Below, piece after piece: positions 22,172-34,374 of a DNA stretch of 64,000 nucleotides. Source of the stretch: Chytridium lagenaria (taxonomy: Eukaryota; Chytridiomycota; Chytridiomycetes; Chytridiales; Chytridiaceae); NCBI GenBank assembly GCA_025449115.1, contig JAHLKC010000006.1, positions 1 through 64,000 on the forward strand. Reading direction: 5' to 3'. A program made the position numbers and the translations under genes. Position 1 is the stretch's first letter. Each line of letters opens with the position of its first letter. The notes beneath the pieces were generated by a model. The model ran no database searches. It saw only the letters and a program-made list of their open reading frames with translations, and was not told where the DNA came from.

Positions 22172-24634
22172 ATGAAATCACAACGACGACAGCCTGCCTC
22201 CACCCAGCCCCAGCTGGTGGGCCGTACCGCATCAACGCACTCGCTTAGATCAAACAATGGAGAGCCTGCCGAGGCAACAATTACATCTGCAAACGAGGAT
22301 TGGCTTCCTGTACGTTCTCATCTTCTTTGGGCTTGCCTTGACTTCTTTCAGTTACTGACCTACTCTAACTCGGCTTATCAACCAGCCCAAAGTACTACTG
22401 AAGCCTCTTGGCCAACTTCAACTATCTGAGCCTGAGTTAAACGAGGAGCATACTCGAATTCTGAACGCCAACAACCCTTTAGCGCCCCAAAACATCGCGA
22501 GATACAATCACAAAGAACGCATGTTCAAAGCCAGTCCAAACGTCGATCATCTGGTTGTTCATTTCGAGTTTGATGGGTAGCTTTATCATCGCAGATAAAA
22601 GAGGCTAATCTCCGCAGATATCTTGTTTTTAAAGGGGAGGATGCTATCAATATGACGGATTACAAGCCCGACGGCACTACACAGGATGCCAAAGTATCAT
22701 TTGGACAAACTTCGGTTGGAACTCCGTCGGGAGAAGGAGATCAGGAGGACGAGAAGAGACCTAAAGGGCCGTTAAGAAATCAATTTAATTTCAGTGAGCG
22801 AGCAGCACAGTCAACCAACAACCCATATAGAGTACGTCAACACAAAGATATTATTTCTAAAATCATCGAAGGAAAGAAGTACCAACACAGAACCACCTCC
22901 GCAAAAAGTTTTTAGCTACACTGTGAATCAATGGTCTATCTTTGACGCATACCTGGAAGACTTCCAACTCAAAGAAAAACTTGCAAAAGACAAGGCTAAG
23001 GTTGAGTGAGTTATTGCAAGGTCCAGCTAAAAGAAATCTTTTAGGGATCGGGTCCAGCTGGAGCCAAGACGCACAAGGACGACGACAAGCAATCAACTCT
23101 TCCAACCGAAAACCACAATGAAGACTCTCTCGTTTACTATAAGAACCCGGAGCTTCGCAAAGCAATTGTTATCATCGAGCGCATGGCGAACCAAAACACT
23201 TTCGACGATATTGCGCAGGACTATAAATACTGGGAAGATGCGTCAGACGAGCTGGGTGATAAGAGATGTAAAGTATAAGCGAAAGCTGAATCTAAACATT
23301 GCTTTAGCCGGAACTTTACTGCCCTTATGGAAATTTATGTGCGAAAAGGAGAAGCGAAAACAGGTCACTTCAATTTGCTGGAATCCACAGAACCCCGATC
23401 TATTTGCCGTGGGCTACGGATCCTACGATTTCTCACGTCAAGGACCGGGCATGATAGCTTGCTTTAGTTTAAAAAATCCATCGTACCCCGAGTTTTTGTA
23501 CGTTACAGAGTCAGGTGTTATGTGTCTGGATTTCCATCCACAGGTTCATCAAGCTAATTGTTTTCGTATCGTCTGACATTTTTCAACTAGCACCCAAGCA
23601 TGATAGCCGTTGGTCTTTATGACGGAACTGTGCTCGTGTATAACTTACAAAAGAAAGCTGACGCGCCATTGTTCCGATCTCTGACCAAATCTGGAAAGCA
23701 CACTGATCCAGTCTGGCAGGTAGGATTTAGCTGATGGTTAAAATGGCTTATTTCATCTAGGTCTGCTGGCAAAAAGACGATTTAGATGACAATGCCAACT
23801 TTTTCTCCATCTCATCTGACGGACGAGTAGCCCAATGGACCCTTCTTCAAAATGAACTTATTCACACAGTGAGTAGCTGTACCTTTCTAAGCTTCATTTC
23901 TGCATATTTCTGATGTTTACCTGAAGGATGTTATTCGCCTGCGATATGACCGAGATATGAGAGAAATTCAACCTCAAGATGACGAACCTCTTTTCAGTCT
24001 CTCTGGTGGATGTTGTTTCGATTTCCATAAGTCTGTTGACCACCTCTTCGTCGTCGGAACTGAGGAAGGTCGCATTCACAAATGCTCTAAATCTTACAGC
24101 AGTCAATACTTACTATCTTTCGAGGTAACTTTAATGTGCCATTAATTTTTTTTGAACCTTTCGATAGGGCCACCAAATGGCTGTCTATACTGTCCGATAC
24201 AATCCTTTCCGCGGAAACGTATTCCTTTCCGCAAGTGCAGATTGGACCGTAAAGCTTTGGGAAGAAAACACGTCTACTCCTATTATGTCATTCGATCTCA
24301 ACAGTTCCGTCGGTGACGTCGCTTGGGCCCCATATTCCTCCACTGTTTTTGCCGCAGCAACAGCAGACGGAAAGGTAATCCCAGCTTTACAAAATCCTAT
24401 CTGACCGACCGCCAGGTCTTCGTGTTTGACTTAAACGAAAACAAGTACGAGCCAATCTGCGAACAGCAGGTTGTCAAGAAGGCTAAACTAACGCATATCT
24501 CGTTCAATCCCTTTGAGCCAATTATTCTTGTGGGAGACGATAAGGGGACTGTTGTGAGTATGAAGCTTTCGCCTAATTTGAGGAAAGCGAATCAAATGGA
24601 TCTTGGGTTTCTTTTGAACACTAAAAGCGAGTAA
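22172..24634 (+). CDS. DNAI1: Axonemal outer-arm dynein intermediate chain 1 (DNAI1/IC78 type)
   Basis: Structural subunit of the outer dynein arm in the motile flagellum; binds heavy chains and helps dock them to doublet microtubules. Around a dozen exons join without a frameshift. Family blocks seen in order: [20 protein letters not shown] near 22446, [18 protein letters not shown] near 22780, a Lys/Asp-rich linker, [20 protein letters not shown] near 23178, GTLLPLWKF near 23320, then WD40 repeats including [106 protein letters not shown] and [19 protein letters not shown]. It ends shortly after LSPNLRK, so the tail is shorter than in animals. Cytoplasmic dynein intermediate chains lack the ANNPxAPQNI region, so axonemal assignment is firm. 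Confidence 0.95.
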
Positions 24635-24686
24635 ATAATGCGAAAATACTTGGCACTTTGTTGTAGTTTTAGCCTTTCGCTGGGTA

Positions 24687-24692
24687 AATAAA
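24687..24692 (+). terminator. Putative polyadenylation signal of DNAI1
   Basis: AATAAA 53 bases after the DNAI1 stop codon. Confidence 0.5.
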
Positions 24693-25045
24693 AATCGACT
24701 GATGTTTAACCGACAATTTTATGAGAGATTGGAGCGATATCTGTCAATACATCGTATGGCGTAAATATTATCTCGTCGTTATTGAAATGGTTCCCAACTT
24801 AAACAATGGCAACTGTTGCTACCCCCGAAAAAAAATTATCAATGACAATGCGGCCAAGTAGTCTCCAAAGCAGTTAAGTTTGCAGATCAAGGTACGCCTA
24901 AAGTGTTCGCGACGTTGCGTAGGTTATCCTATGGTTGGTCACATTATATTGGAGCATCAAGATTACGACTTCTTGACTGAATGGGTTACAGTTACACCAC
25001 GAAGTGCTTATTCCGCATTTGACATTTTTAATACCACAATAACAA

Positions 25046-26056
25046 ATGTCAGTTACAAGCAAACATCAACCATCCACTCACGATGACCTTGATGACCTCC
25101 TTCAAGAGCTCGACGACCCTCACATCCACACACCACATTCCATCAAATCAATTGCAAAGAGGTAGAACTCTTAGTCTCACCATTTTGGTTAACCAATGAT
25201 AAAGGAGTCAAACCCTCCCTACCACGCAGCCAAAGCTGGCCATTGAGCAAGTAAGCGGCTGAGACGATTTCCAAAACTGAATGTTCTAGACACGTAGCGT
25301 AGATGAGCTAATTGAGGAGCTAAATATACTGGTCGATGAAGATGGTAGAAGTGGTCCGAGGGGGAGGGTGGCTTCGTCAGGTATGGCAGGGATGGTAGCA
25401 GATGCGGCCAATGTGGGAAGAGTTGGCAACAGTCCCGTGCTGGCAGCGTCGCCGTCAAGAAGGAAGTAAGTATTTACCATCTATCTCTCATTTTTATATG
25501 TAGCTTACATTATGAATTCGATTTATATTTTATCTTGGAATTCAGGTGTTCACCGCCTTGCCTTGGAGGTGCAGAGGATGAAATAGGGATTACGGTTGGC
25601 GTGGCATCCAGTCCTGGAGCAAAGACAGCGCCATCATCTTGGAGGTGCTGCGATCGGTTGCGATGTTTATCTTGCGATTTTAAGTGAGTTAAATACTGAT
25701 ACTGCTCTGTTCTGTGTACATATATTAATTTACGCCATTAATTATTTTAGGTGTCTTTCATTTCGGGACGCCGTCTGGAGCCCAAGATCGGATTATTTGT
25801 TCTTCCGAAATCATATGCCTGACAGCAGCAAACTGAGCAAAAATCTGCAAAGAAAAAATGGTAAGCTCATCAATGCTTCTGCGTCTATCTATCTTATACT
25901 GTTCGTTGATATTGATCTAACTGCTCGACGTTCATGTTAGGTTACAATTCATACTGCTGCCAATGCACATGGGTCTCCGTGAACGCTCTCGCGCCCATCT
26001 TTGCAATGCCCGAGGCTGATAGGTTGAAATGGGTGTGTGGGGGCCATGATCTTTGA
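25046..26056 (+). CDS. CFAP418: CFAP418 (C8orf37) family cilia/flagella-associated protein
   Basis: Conserved ciliary protein; in animals it acts in cilia and photoreceptor outer segments, biochemical role not clear. About six exons join cleanly: acidic N-terminus DDLDDLLQELDD, a linker with SVDELIEELNILVDED (a second repeat of the DDL-type motif), CSPPCLGG, and the conserved C-terminal block WRCCDRLRCLSCDF, DYLFFRNHMPDSSKL, CCQCTWVSV and RLKWVCGGHDL. The cysteine pairs C..C, CLSC, CCQC and the WVCG ending are those of the family. Total about 230 residues, close to the animal protein. The stop is at 26054-26056. It lies downstream of DNAI1 on the same strand, a gap of 411 bases that contains no clear gene. 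Confidence 0.9.
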
Positions 26057-26412
26057 GAATCATTTAGAAAATAAAGACAAAAAATGGGTTAGAGCAATAA
26101 ATCAATTAATTGCTGTGTGTACGAACTAGAAGTATCTAAAACGACATAAGGTCATTGAAGAAGATAAGAATCCGTATATTTTTCAAAATTGCCACATCAG
26201 AGGAGCAATGAAGCAACAATGAACGAAGTCAAATATAAATAATTCAATAAATAAATACAGGCAGTAGTGTTGGATGATATGTGTTGGAGTGAACAAGAAT
26301 GTAGTCAAAGAAAGTTTATGAGTGTGGATGCTTGTTTTTCTACAAGTCTACTGAGATTCAGGGTTTAATTTATGGCTGAAAAAAATACAAGCATAAGAAT
26401 ATATCTCTATAT
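26057..26412. other. Spacer between convergent genes
   Basis: AT-rich sequence between CFAP418 (+) and the PB1 exon (-). No open frame of note. Confidence 0.4.
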
Positions 26413-26909
26413 TTATAAACTACACCATATCTCAAATCGAGTCACGCCTGGCTCCCTTCCATTTTGACCTCTCAAAAAACCGTCAAAAGCAACTTCAAGG
26501 TCCTCCTCATCCGAAATAAGAATTAGACATCCATCCGAATCCTTATATTGCAACTTGAGTGGAGTGGGGCTTGCAAATTTCTTCTGAACAAGCATTGTGA
26601 GTTCATCGTAGGTGACGGTGGGTGTGATTTGAATGATGCGGGTGTCTCCGAAATGGCAGCGAAGTTTAATCTTTTGGAAAAATAGAGGTAAGTTGCTGAC
26701 GAGGTTGTTTTAATTACCTTTGGGGTAGGCACTGAAGACTTTTTGACTGGAGGCCGTCGCGGTGCCATCACAGCGGGAATATCACTGATAAAGCACGTCG
26801 TGGAAGATGAATAAATACAATAACAGAAATCAAACGAGAAAGAATCTTACGTGAAAAAGGGATTTGACATTGAAGCCTGTCTTTGAGAATGCACGCGATG
26901 AGAAACCAT
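26413..26909 (-). CDS. PB1-domain protein, or C-terminal part of the upstream CENP-B-like gene
   Basis: PB1 domains pair with each other in signalling scaffolds. Three exons: MVSHRVHSQRQASMSNPFFT; DIPAVMAPRRPPVKKSSVPTPK; then the PB1 domain starting IKLRCHFGDTRIIQI (the conserved basic face: Lys before the first strand and Arg after) through TYDELTMLVQKKF, and the acidic OPCA face YKDSDGCLILISDEEDLEVAF, ending at FEIWCSL with the stop at 26413-26415. Both faces are present, so a type I/II domain that can bind either way is predicted. As a separate gene it would be about 130 residues, almost only the PB1 fold. However, its start is 13 bases after the stop of the transposase-derived frame on the same strand; removing one T from a TTTT run at about 26923-26926 would fuse the two. 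Confidence 0.75.
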
Positions 26910-26922
26910 CTTCTCAATGACA

Positions 26923-28765
26923 TCAAAACGCCTTGATGATCTCCAAACTCGAACTATCTCCCTTCATCCAATACTTTCTTAGCCCCCTTAAATAAAAAAC
27001 GGCCTCTCTGCTCGTAACTGGCCAAAGGGACTGCTCTATATCATCATCATCAGGACACCCTTCATCAAATCCATCGCCCCAGCGTCGTTCAGCCTCTAGA
27101 AGTTCTTCTTCAGTCGGTAATTCAATGTAGTCGAATGTGACAAACCGCCTCGCGTCCATCAGATTTAACGCCTTGACGCTTGACGATAATAATCCAGTAC
27201 TTTGAATAATCCCTTCCATCTGTGTTGATGGTGCGATAACAGCCGCAAGATGAGACTCCTCCCTAATCCGGCAATACCGAAAACTGTTTCTGATAGTCTC
27301 AATCTTAACCTCCAGATGCCATGAAGCTTTCATCATTTCAACCGCATCCACCACTGTTATCCGATCCAACGTTTCCTCACCAACATCCAACCCCACCATG
27401 ATCCTATTTACAACCTTTCGCCAATACAATGCCTTAAAAGTCCCTATAATACCCACATCCAACGGGTTCATATTAGAACCAGGCGGCAACGCGTAGACCT
27501 CTACGTTTTTCAACACAAGGCCCATAGATATCTGATGCAACGCGCTGTCATTCATTACTAACGCAACCCTCCTTCCCATCATCTTATCGTCAAACCACCT
27601 TAACCATTCATTGAACATCCCAGTAGTCATTCCCCCGAGACCGTTCCACCGATACTCAACCCGAACTTATTAAAATCAACACCTTCAAAACACCTCAATC
27701 CCCTACTCCTACCAATGACCCATAACGGCAACTTTTCCGTACCGTCCCCGTTACAACAAATTGAAATCGTCATCCTTTCTCTTTCCCATCCTGCCTTCTC
27801 CCCGCAAGAGCATCCAAGCAAACTTTATAAAACATGCCCATTTCCCCAACGACAAAGATATCTCTCCATTGATATTTTCCCAACGCCTCCCTCAACGCTG
27901 TCACCCCTTCCCCATCCACAAACATACTCCCGTCCCCCTCTACAAACCTCTTCAAACTCTTGATCCCATGCCGCACCTTAAACTTATCCAACCACCCATT
28001 CGAAAACTCAAAAGTCTCGCCGGGATGAAACATCTCTAAAATCTCCCTCCCTTTCTCCTTCAACATGTCTCCAGATATAGGCGTTCGATCCTGGTATTCT
28101 CGAAACCAGTCCGCAAGTGCCTTCTCAACCTCTGGATAGGCCACCGCGCGTTTCCGTTTTACGGATTTATTAGCGGGCGCCTCGTCTGCTTCAGTTATTT
28201 CTGGTTGTCGCAGCAGTCGGCTGATCGCAGGTTGAGACGGCGTCCATCCCCATCGAGATGCAAACACTGATGCGAGGATTTTTTGGTTCACGCATTCCTT
28301 TTCGCGGGAATACGATAGTAACCATTCTTTTTGTTGGATATCCATGGTTTGGAGTTTACGCTTTGTAGTTGTGGATGTTGTGGTGGTCGTGATGGTGGCA
28401 ATGTGAGGATTGTCGTCGGGCATGCAAGGTTCTGCGGCTGCTGAAGGAGGTGTAGAGGGTCCAGGGTTTGGAGGAGGGGGTGAAGGTGGGAGCAATGATC
28501 GAGTCATTGTTTGTTGAAGAAAGCGGGTTTGACGTTGACGGATCGCTTGCTGATGGAGTTGCTGCGCTTGCTGTTGAATCTGTTGTTGAGTGTGCAGTTG
28601 AAGAGGGTGAGACGGTACTTGTTGGGGATGAGGAGCTTGATGCATTGCGGCATGCTGAACTTGTTGCTGAATGTGATGGTGCGCTTGTTGAGCCTGATGT
28701 TGAAGTTGCTGTGGAGTTAGTTGGGAAAGCTGGAGTTGAGCGTGCTGGAGTTGTTGAGGATTCAT
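26923..28765 (-). CDS. CENP-B/pogo-type transposase-derived protein with degenerate DDE triad, frameshifted
   Basis: Gln/His-rich N-terminus (about 90 residues with QQLQHQAQQ-type runs), a Pro-rich linker, then a CENP-B-type pair of helix-turn-helix domains: the first near 28320-28200 (NQKILASVFASRWGWTPSQP, ISRLLRQ), the second near 28170-27960 (EKALADWFREYQDRTPISGD, FEFSNGWLDKFKVRHGIKS). The DDE-1 endonuclease fold follows: FVVGEMGMFYK replaces the usual DET motif (Asp to Gly), LVMNDSALH replaces LLDNxxxH (Asp to Asn), and LPPGSNMNPLDVGIIGTFK keeps the last Asp. Two of three catalytic acids are therefore gone, which fits a domesticated DNA-binding protein rather than an active element. Two single-base shifts (near 27770 and 27660) break the frame. 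I saw no terminal inverted repeats. It may continue into the PB1 exons. Confidence 0.8.
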
Positions 28766-29263
28766 TTCACTAATAAGTATTTTTCAATTGGCAATTAGCC
28801 CAAGTCAATCGGCATGCCACCTTTACTTTACTATTATTTACTAAAAAGAGGGAATGTAACAAGAGTAATAAAGCGAGTAAAATAAAGAAAATGTATTCTG
28901 GCGAAATGTGCTCCCCAATTATACCTAATCGACCCCCTGTAGGGTTAGAATTCTTACCATCTCCAGTAACTTACTTTTGCATTGGAAGTCTTTCCAAACA
29001 AGTTTCATTTGCTAACAATGAGTAGTGTTCTGAGAACGGAACCACTCAGTATATTTTTCCTTTCTTTTTTTTTTTTTTTTACGGTGTCTGCATTATGCAT
29101 TCTCCTCTTTCTTGTTTTGCACAAAAGCTTTATCCCGAAAGAGGCAAGGTTCTTTTTATTTTACTTTTTTTTTTTTTTTTTTGATATCAGAGAAATGCAG
29201 TTGAAAAGAGGCACAAAAAATAAACGAAGGAAAGGGAGAGGATGTGACGAAAAGAGAATGATT
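28766..29263. other. Spacer with T-rich tracts
   Basis: Promoter side of the CENP-B-like gene and 3' flank of actin. T runs at about 29068-29082 and 29165-29182. TTTATT at 29155-29160 reads AATAAA on the minus strand and may be the actin polyadenylation signal. Confidence 0.4.
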
Positions 29264-30723
<1,460 letters not shown>

Positions 30724-30812
30724 TTTATCAGTATAGAAATAAATGTTTGAGAGAGGAGTTTGTTGAATGAAGAAGTTGTTGCTGATCTGCTCCTACCAAC
30801 TTTTCATCCCCA

Positions 30813-30821
30813 CTTTTTATA
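30813..30821 (-). promoter_or_regulatory. Putative TATA box of actin
   Basis: TATAAAAAG on the minus strand, about 90 bases upstream of the actin start codon at 30723. Confidence 0.5.
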
Positions 30822-31312
30822 CCAAAGAGAAACAACAAGGGTGGAGTGAGGGAAGAGTGAGGGATTGGGGTGGACCTGCAATGAAGTTGTCATTCAGAGG
30901 TGGAGCTGAACAATCTTTCACGAATTGACGCGAAACTCGCGACGCGTGAACCTAAGTCCTGGTGAAGAGGTGGATAAAAAATTTGAAAATTTGCACCTCC
31001 ACCCCTTGCAAGACGACGTTAACGACCCAGTTCCATATGTGCTATCCACGGCAATGGGCGTGCAGGTTGCGCGCGAGAAAGAAGCGAGTAAACTGAAGGA
31101 TTGTAAATATCCCTTAATAAAAAAAACTTTGCTAGCCCAATTGCGTAAACGAATTTTTTTTAAGAGTCCGTATACAAAACAAGTAAAAACTAACCCTTTA
31201 TTTCATCATCTCATCCATGCAACAACAAGCACTAAGAAGCCATCAGCGACCACCAGCATTCGAATATGCTCCAGCAATTAAGCACACAAAACAACGCAAA
31301 ACCTGACGCTTG
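30822..31312. other. Spacer between actin and the dehydrogenase
   Basis: Plus-strand open frame 30925-31281 (118 codons) overlaps the actin upstream region and has no recognised motif. I treat it as non-coding. The rest is promoter of actin and 3' flank of the dehydrogenase gene. Confidence 0.35.
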
Positions 31313-32119
31313 TCACATAGCGAATCCAAAGCCTCCAGACGCTAAAACATTTTGGCCAGTCACCCACCCACTCTTGGGGGAGATGAAAAACGCGACGACA
31401 TTGGCAATATCCTCAGCGCTTCCGACACGTCCAAGAGGAGCCATCTTCTTTCCAAGCTCATATTGCTCCTCAGGGAGCATGTCCGTATCGGTAAAACCTC
31501 TGAACAGAACAACATGTTGGAAGAACTCAACGCATCATTAAACAATTTCAACCAAGACAAAATGATACTCAACGGAGAAACGGTGTTAATCCGGATGTTA
31601 CGGGAAGCAAGCTCCAGAGACGCCGCCCTCGTAAACGCATCAATAGCGCCTTTCCCCGCTGTATACACAGTCTGATCTGCGAAAGGACAATGCGTAACGG
31701 AAGAAGAGATATTGACGATACTACCACCCTCCGTCATATGCGGCACCGCTGCACAGGTCATAAAGATGCAAGACTTGACGTCATTATCAAACACCGTAGC
31801 GTAATCCTCGTCCTTCATACTTTCAAAGGCCCCCGCATGCCTGACTCCAGCATTGTTCAACCACCCCCGTAATCTTCCCAAAAGCTTCAACAGTCTCCTT
31901 CACGACCTTTTGGACCCCTTCCACCGTCGCGAGGTTGGTGCAGACAGTAATGCATTGAGCGCCTTTCTGCTTGACCTTTTCAGCAATGACATTGGCCGGC
32001 TCCTCTGAGGCGTGGTAGGTAATGACGATGGCGGTGTTAGGACAAGCAAGTTCACAGGCAACGATGGAACCAATGCCTCGAGAGCTTCCAGTAACGATAA
32101 AGACGTTTTGCACGGTCAT
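31313..32119 (-). CDS. Short-chain dehydrogenase/reductase (SDR family)
   Basis: NAD(P)-dependent oxidoreductase of about 245 residues; substrate unknown. Classical SDR motifs: the cofactor site TGSSRGIG near residue 10, NNAG near 31850, the catalytic Ser in IVNISSSVTHCPF, and the YTAGK Tyr/Lys pair near 31660, followed by RINTVSPG. An intron at about 31497-31565 joins SP to GFTDTDMLPEEQYELGKKM. The C-terminus reads GWVTGQNVLASGGFGFAM with the stop at 31313-31315. One frameshift near 31865 separates FGKITG from the NNAG block. The 5' end faces a small plus-strand gene across about 210 bases. Confidence 0.85.
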
Positions 32120-32331
32120 TCTGTGTAAGAGAAGAGAAGAGAAAGTGATGACAAAGACAGCGAGAAGGAGAGTTTACCTTTTTTAACGGAAAAAGAAAAG
32201 ATAAAAGGAGAGGTCCGCTGATAATGAGGGAACCTGGGAGACGGTGTGGAGGAACAGCTGTGCTGACATGCTCGCTTTCCTTTTTGCACTTTTCGTCACC
32301 AAAGTTTTGATAAACCTACGCCTTTATAGTA

Positions 32332-32584
32332 ATGCGTATCGTCGCTCCCCCAAAGCCCTTTGTGATGCCTTTCGCAACATCTCTCCGTACATGGAAGGCA
32401 TTTGCAATTGCAGGACTCGGTGGAGTCATGGCAGGAGTGTAAGTGTTTGCTTTGTTTTTTTCTCCTCTTTGGATTCGATCCGTTGTTGACTGTTTGGAAA
32501 CAGGGTCTTTTGGGTGCCGTTGCTGGAGGCAAAGTACGGCCCATGGACGACACTACCGCGGCACCTCGGGAGAAGAGCAAGTGA
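32332..32584 (+). CDS. Small membrane protein
   Basis: Two exons. Exon 1 gives MRIVAPPKPFVMPFATSLRT and a hydrophobic helix WKAFAIAGLGGVMAG, positively charged before the helix, as in small mitochondrial inner-membrane proteins. A GTAAGT donor at 32439 and a CAG acceptor near 32505 flank a 66-base intron. With the canonical donor the frame continues VVFWVPLLEAKYGPW and runs to about 32690; with a GT two bases earlier it gives GLLGAVAGGKVRPMDD and stops at 32584. I cannot choose between them. No family recognised. Confidence 0.4.
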
Positions 32585-32976
32585 TGGCAACATTTCCGCA
32601 GTCAAGATCTATTGCTTCTACTTTTCATCATTGATTTTCACTTGGAACCTTTTACTATGCCTTTGGCAGATTATACCCTTTGACCCTTAAGCAAGCGTCA
32701 ATAAACATTAGAGCATCGCTTGTTGCGATCATAAATTCTTCTTTCCCATTATGTATTTTCGTGAAAAAAGGTAGGCACGACAGAGTGGCCTTTAAGTTTA
32801 GTGTAATAAAAAGAGGTTCAAACATATCAGAAAACAGTTCGTTGTCAAGGGATGCAGAGAAAGCAAAAAATAATAGTGACAGAAGGGTAACGAGGAAGGG
32901 GATTTCGGGTGGCGAAAAGGAGAAGGCCATGAATCCCTCCTCCCTCACCCCACATACACACACAAGATCGCGAGGC

Positions 32977-34374
32977 TTAAGCATTCTGACACCAAGATAG
33001 TACCTGCTCATAAACCAAAAAGTTAAAGAGCGTGCACAGGGAATGATCTAACAAGTTGCGGTCCAATACCGCGGTAAAACCCCATCACCCCAGATTTTTC
33101 GATACCGATGACGAATGAAATCAATGCCACGCTGATACTTTGGGCTAGAGTTTAGGGCTTCACGTTGAATGACTGACTTGACCTTTGACCACAAGAAGTT
33201 AGCAAAGGGTTAAAAAAAAATAAACGCAGCCGAAAGAAATTCTCACCATATCAATAGGGAATAAAACAAGCCAGCTGGCCGTCCCAGCAAACCCTCCAGA
33301 AAACATATGCACGAATTGAATAGGCACACCGTGATTAGCAGATCCTGGCACAAGTATGCTCTTTGTGACTTCGTACATGCAAAAGTATAGGGCTGTTCCA
33401 GTCGAATCTTCTCGCAAGGTGCATTGGTAACCCGAAAAAAGCCCTGGTAGTCCCCTTCAAGGATACAATGTGAGAGACCCCATTGAAACATGCTCATAGG
33501 CGGGCGAGGTGTGACAGCTGTTGCGTTTCCGGGAAATGCAATAGAATTTGCAAGTCTGGTTGTAGATGCAGTCGTGGTAGAGGAGGTGGAAGCAGGTGAT
33601 GACGTGAAAGAGGTGGTGGTATGTCTTGTTGGTCTCCGCTCACCGCGTCTTGTGCAGCGCCTTCGCCCATCCCGCCCGCGGGACCAGACAAGGTGCGACT
33701 TGGAGGTGACTCAATGGCGGCTTCGACATGGGCTCGATGTGATGATGCTGAGGCGCTGACGGATGCGGGATTAGAGGTGGTGGTGGACTTGATGGATGAT
33801 ACTTGAGAGGAGGGAGACAATAATGCTGCTTTTTGTATGAGGGCATCCAACTGCCGTTGAACCTTTATAAACTCGACGGGTGCGTTGAGGGGTTGCGACG
33901 ACGGATCCTGAAACGGTTCCTGCACATATGGACATTAGAGCAAGGCGGAAAGTGTTGCGGTCGCCAAGAAGAAAATCGGGAGTAAGAGGTGAGGAGGTGA
34001 TGTATGTGCCGAGTCGTTGTTTTATGTCGGTGTAGACAGAGAAGGTAATTGACCGAAACACAGACACTGTCGCCACGACTGGCCCGACTCCTGTAAAAAA
34101 CCCAAAGAATCCTTCTGTTCGATAGACCTCTCGAACGCAATCGTTCATGTGTTTGTAGCGAAACGCTTGCATCCGTGTCTTGACCAAGTCAAAGGATATC
34201 CTGCTGTAACTGCAGCGATGGCAGCGGACGTTGCAGCGATAACGGTTGCCTGATCTCTGACAAACGATCTCATTGGGATTCATCACCGCCATATCGGCCC
34301 AGCAAAATGCTTGCCGGCCCGCCTGATGCAGGTGCCGGTGATGATGACGATGATGACGATGATGGTAGAGACAT
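32977..34374 (-). CDS. Mitochondrial carrier (SLC25 family) with a long Ser-rich insertion
   Basis: Six-helix inner-membrane transporter; substrate not identified. All three carrier repeats are visible: the first signature near 34190 (PFDLVKTRMQ after mending one lost T) with EVYRTEGFFGFFTGVGPVVA; the second with APVEFIKVQRQL near 33870 and GTALYFCMYEVTKS near 33400; the third with FPIDMVKS near 33250-33190 and GFYRGIGPQLVRSFPVHALN, ending in SWCQNA with the stop at 32977. The N-terminus is Ser-rich. In the second repeat about 130 residues of Ser/Thr/Ala-rich sequence separate the signature from the following helix, far more than the usual matrix loop of about 30. Several frameshifts occur. 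Confidence 0.8.

Noticed and set aside
28468..28773. Plus-strand open frames of 69-101 codons
   Set aside because: Antisense shadow of the Gln/His-rich N-terminus of the CENP-B-like gene.
26400..28850. Active pogo-type transposon with terminal inverted repeats
   Set aside because: No matching inverted ends or target duplication found by eye, and two catalytic acids are replaced.
30925..31281. 118-codon plus-strand frame between actin and the dehydrogenase
   Set aside because: No recognised motif, no splice pattern, and it occupies the actin upstream region.
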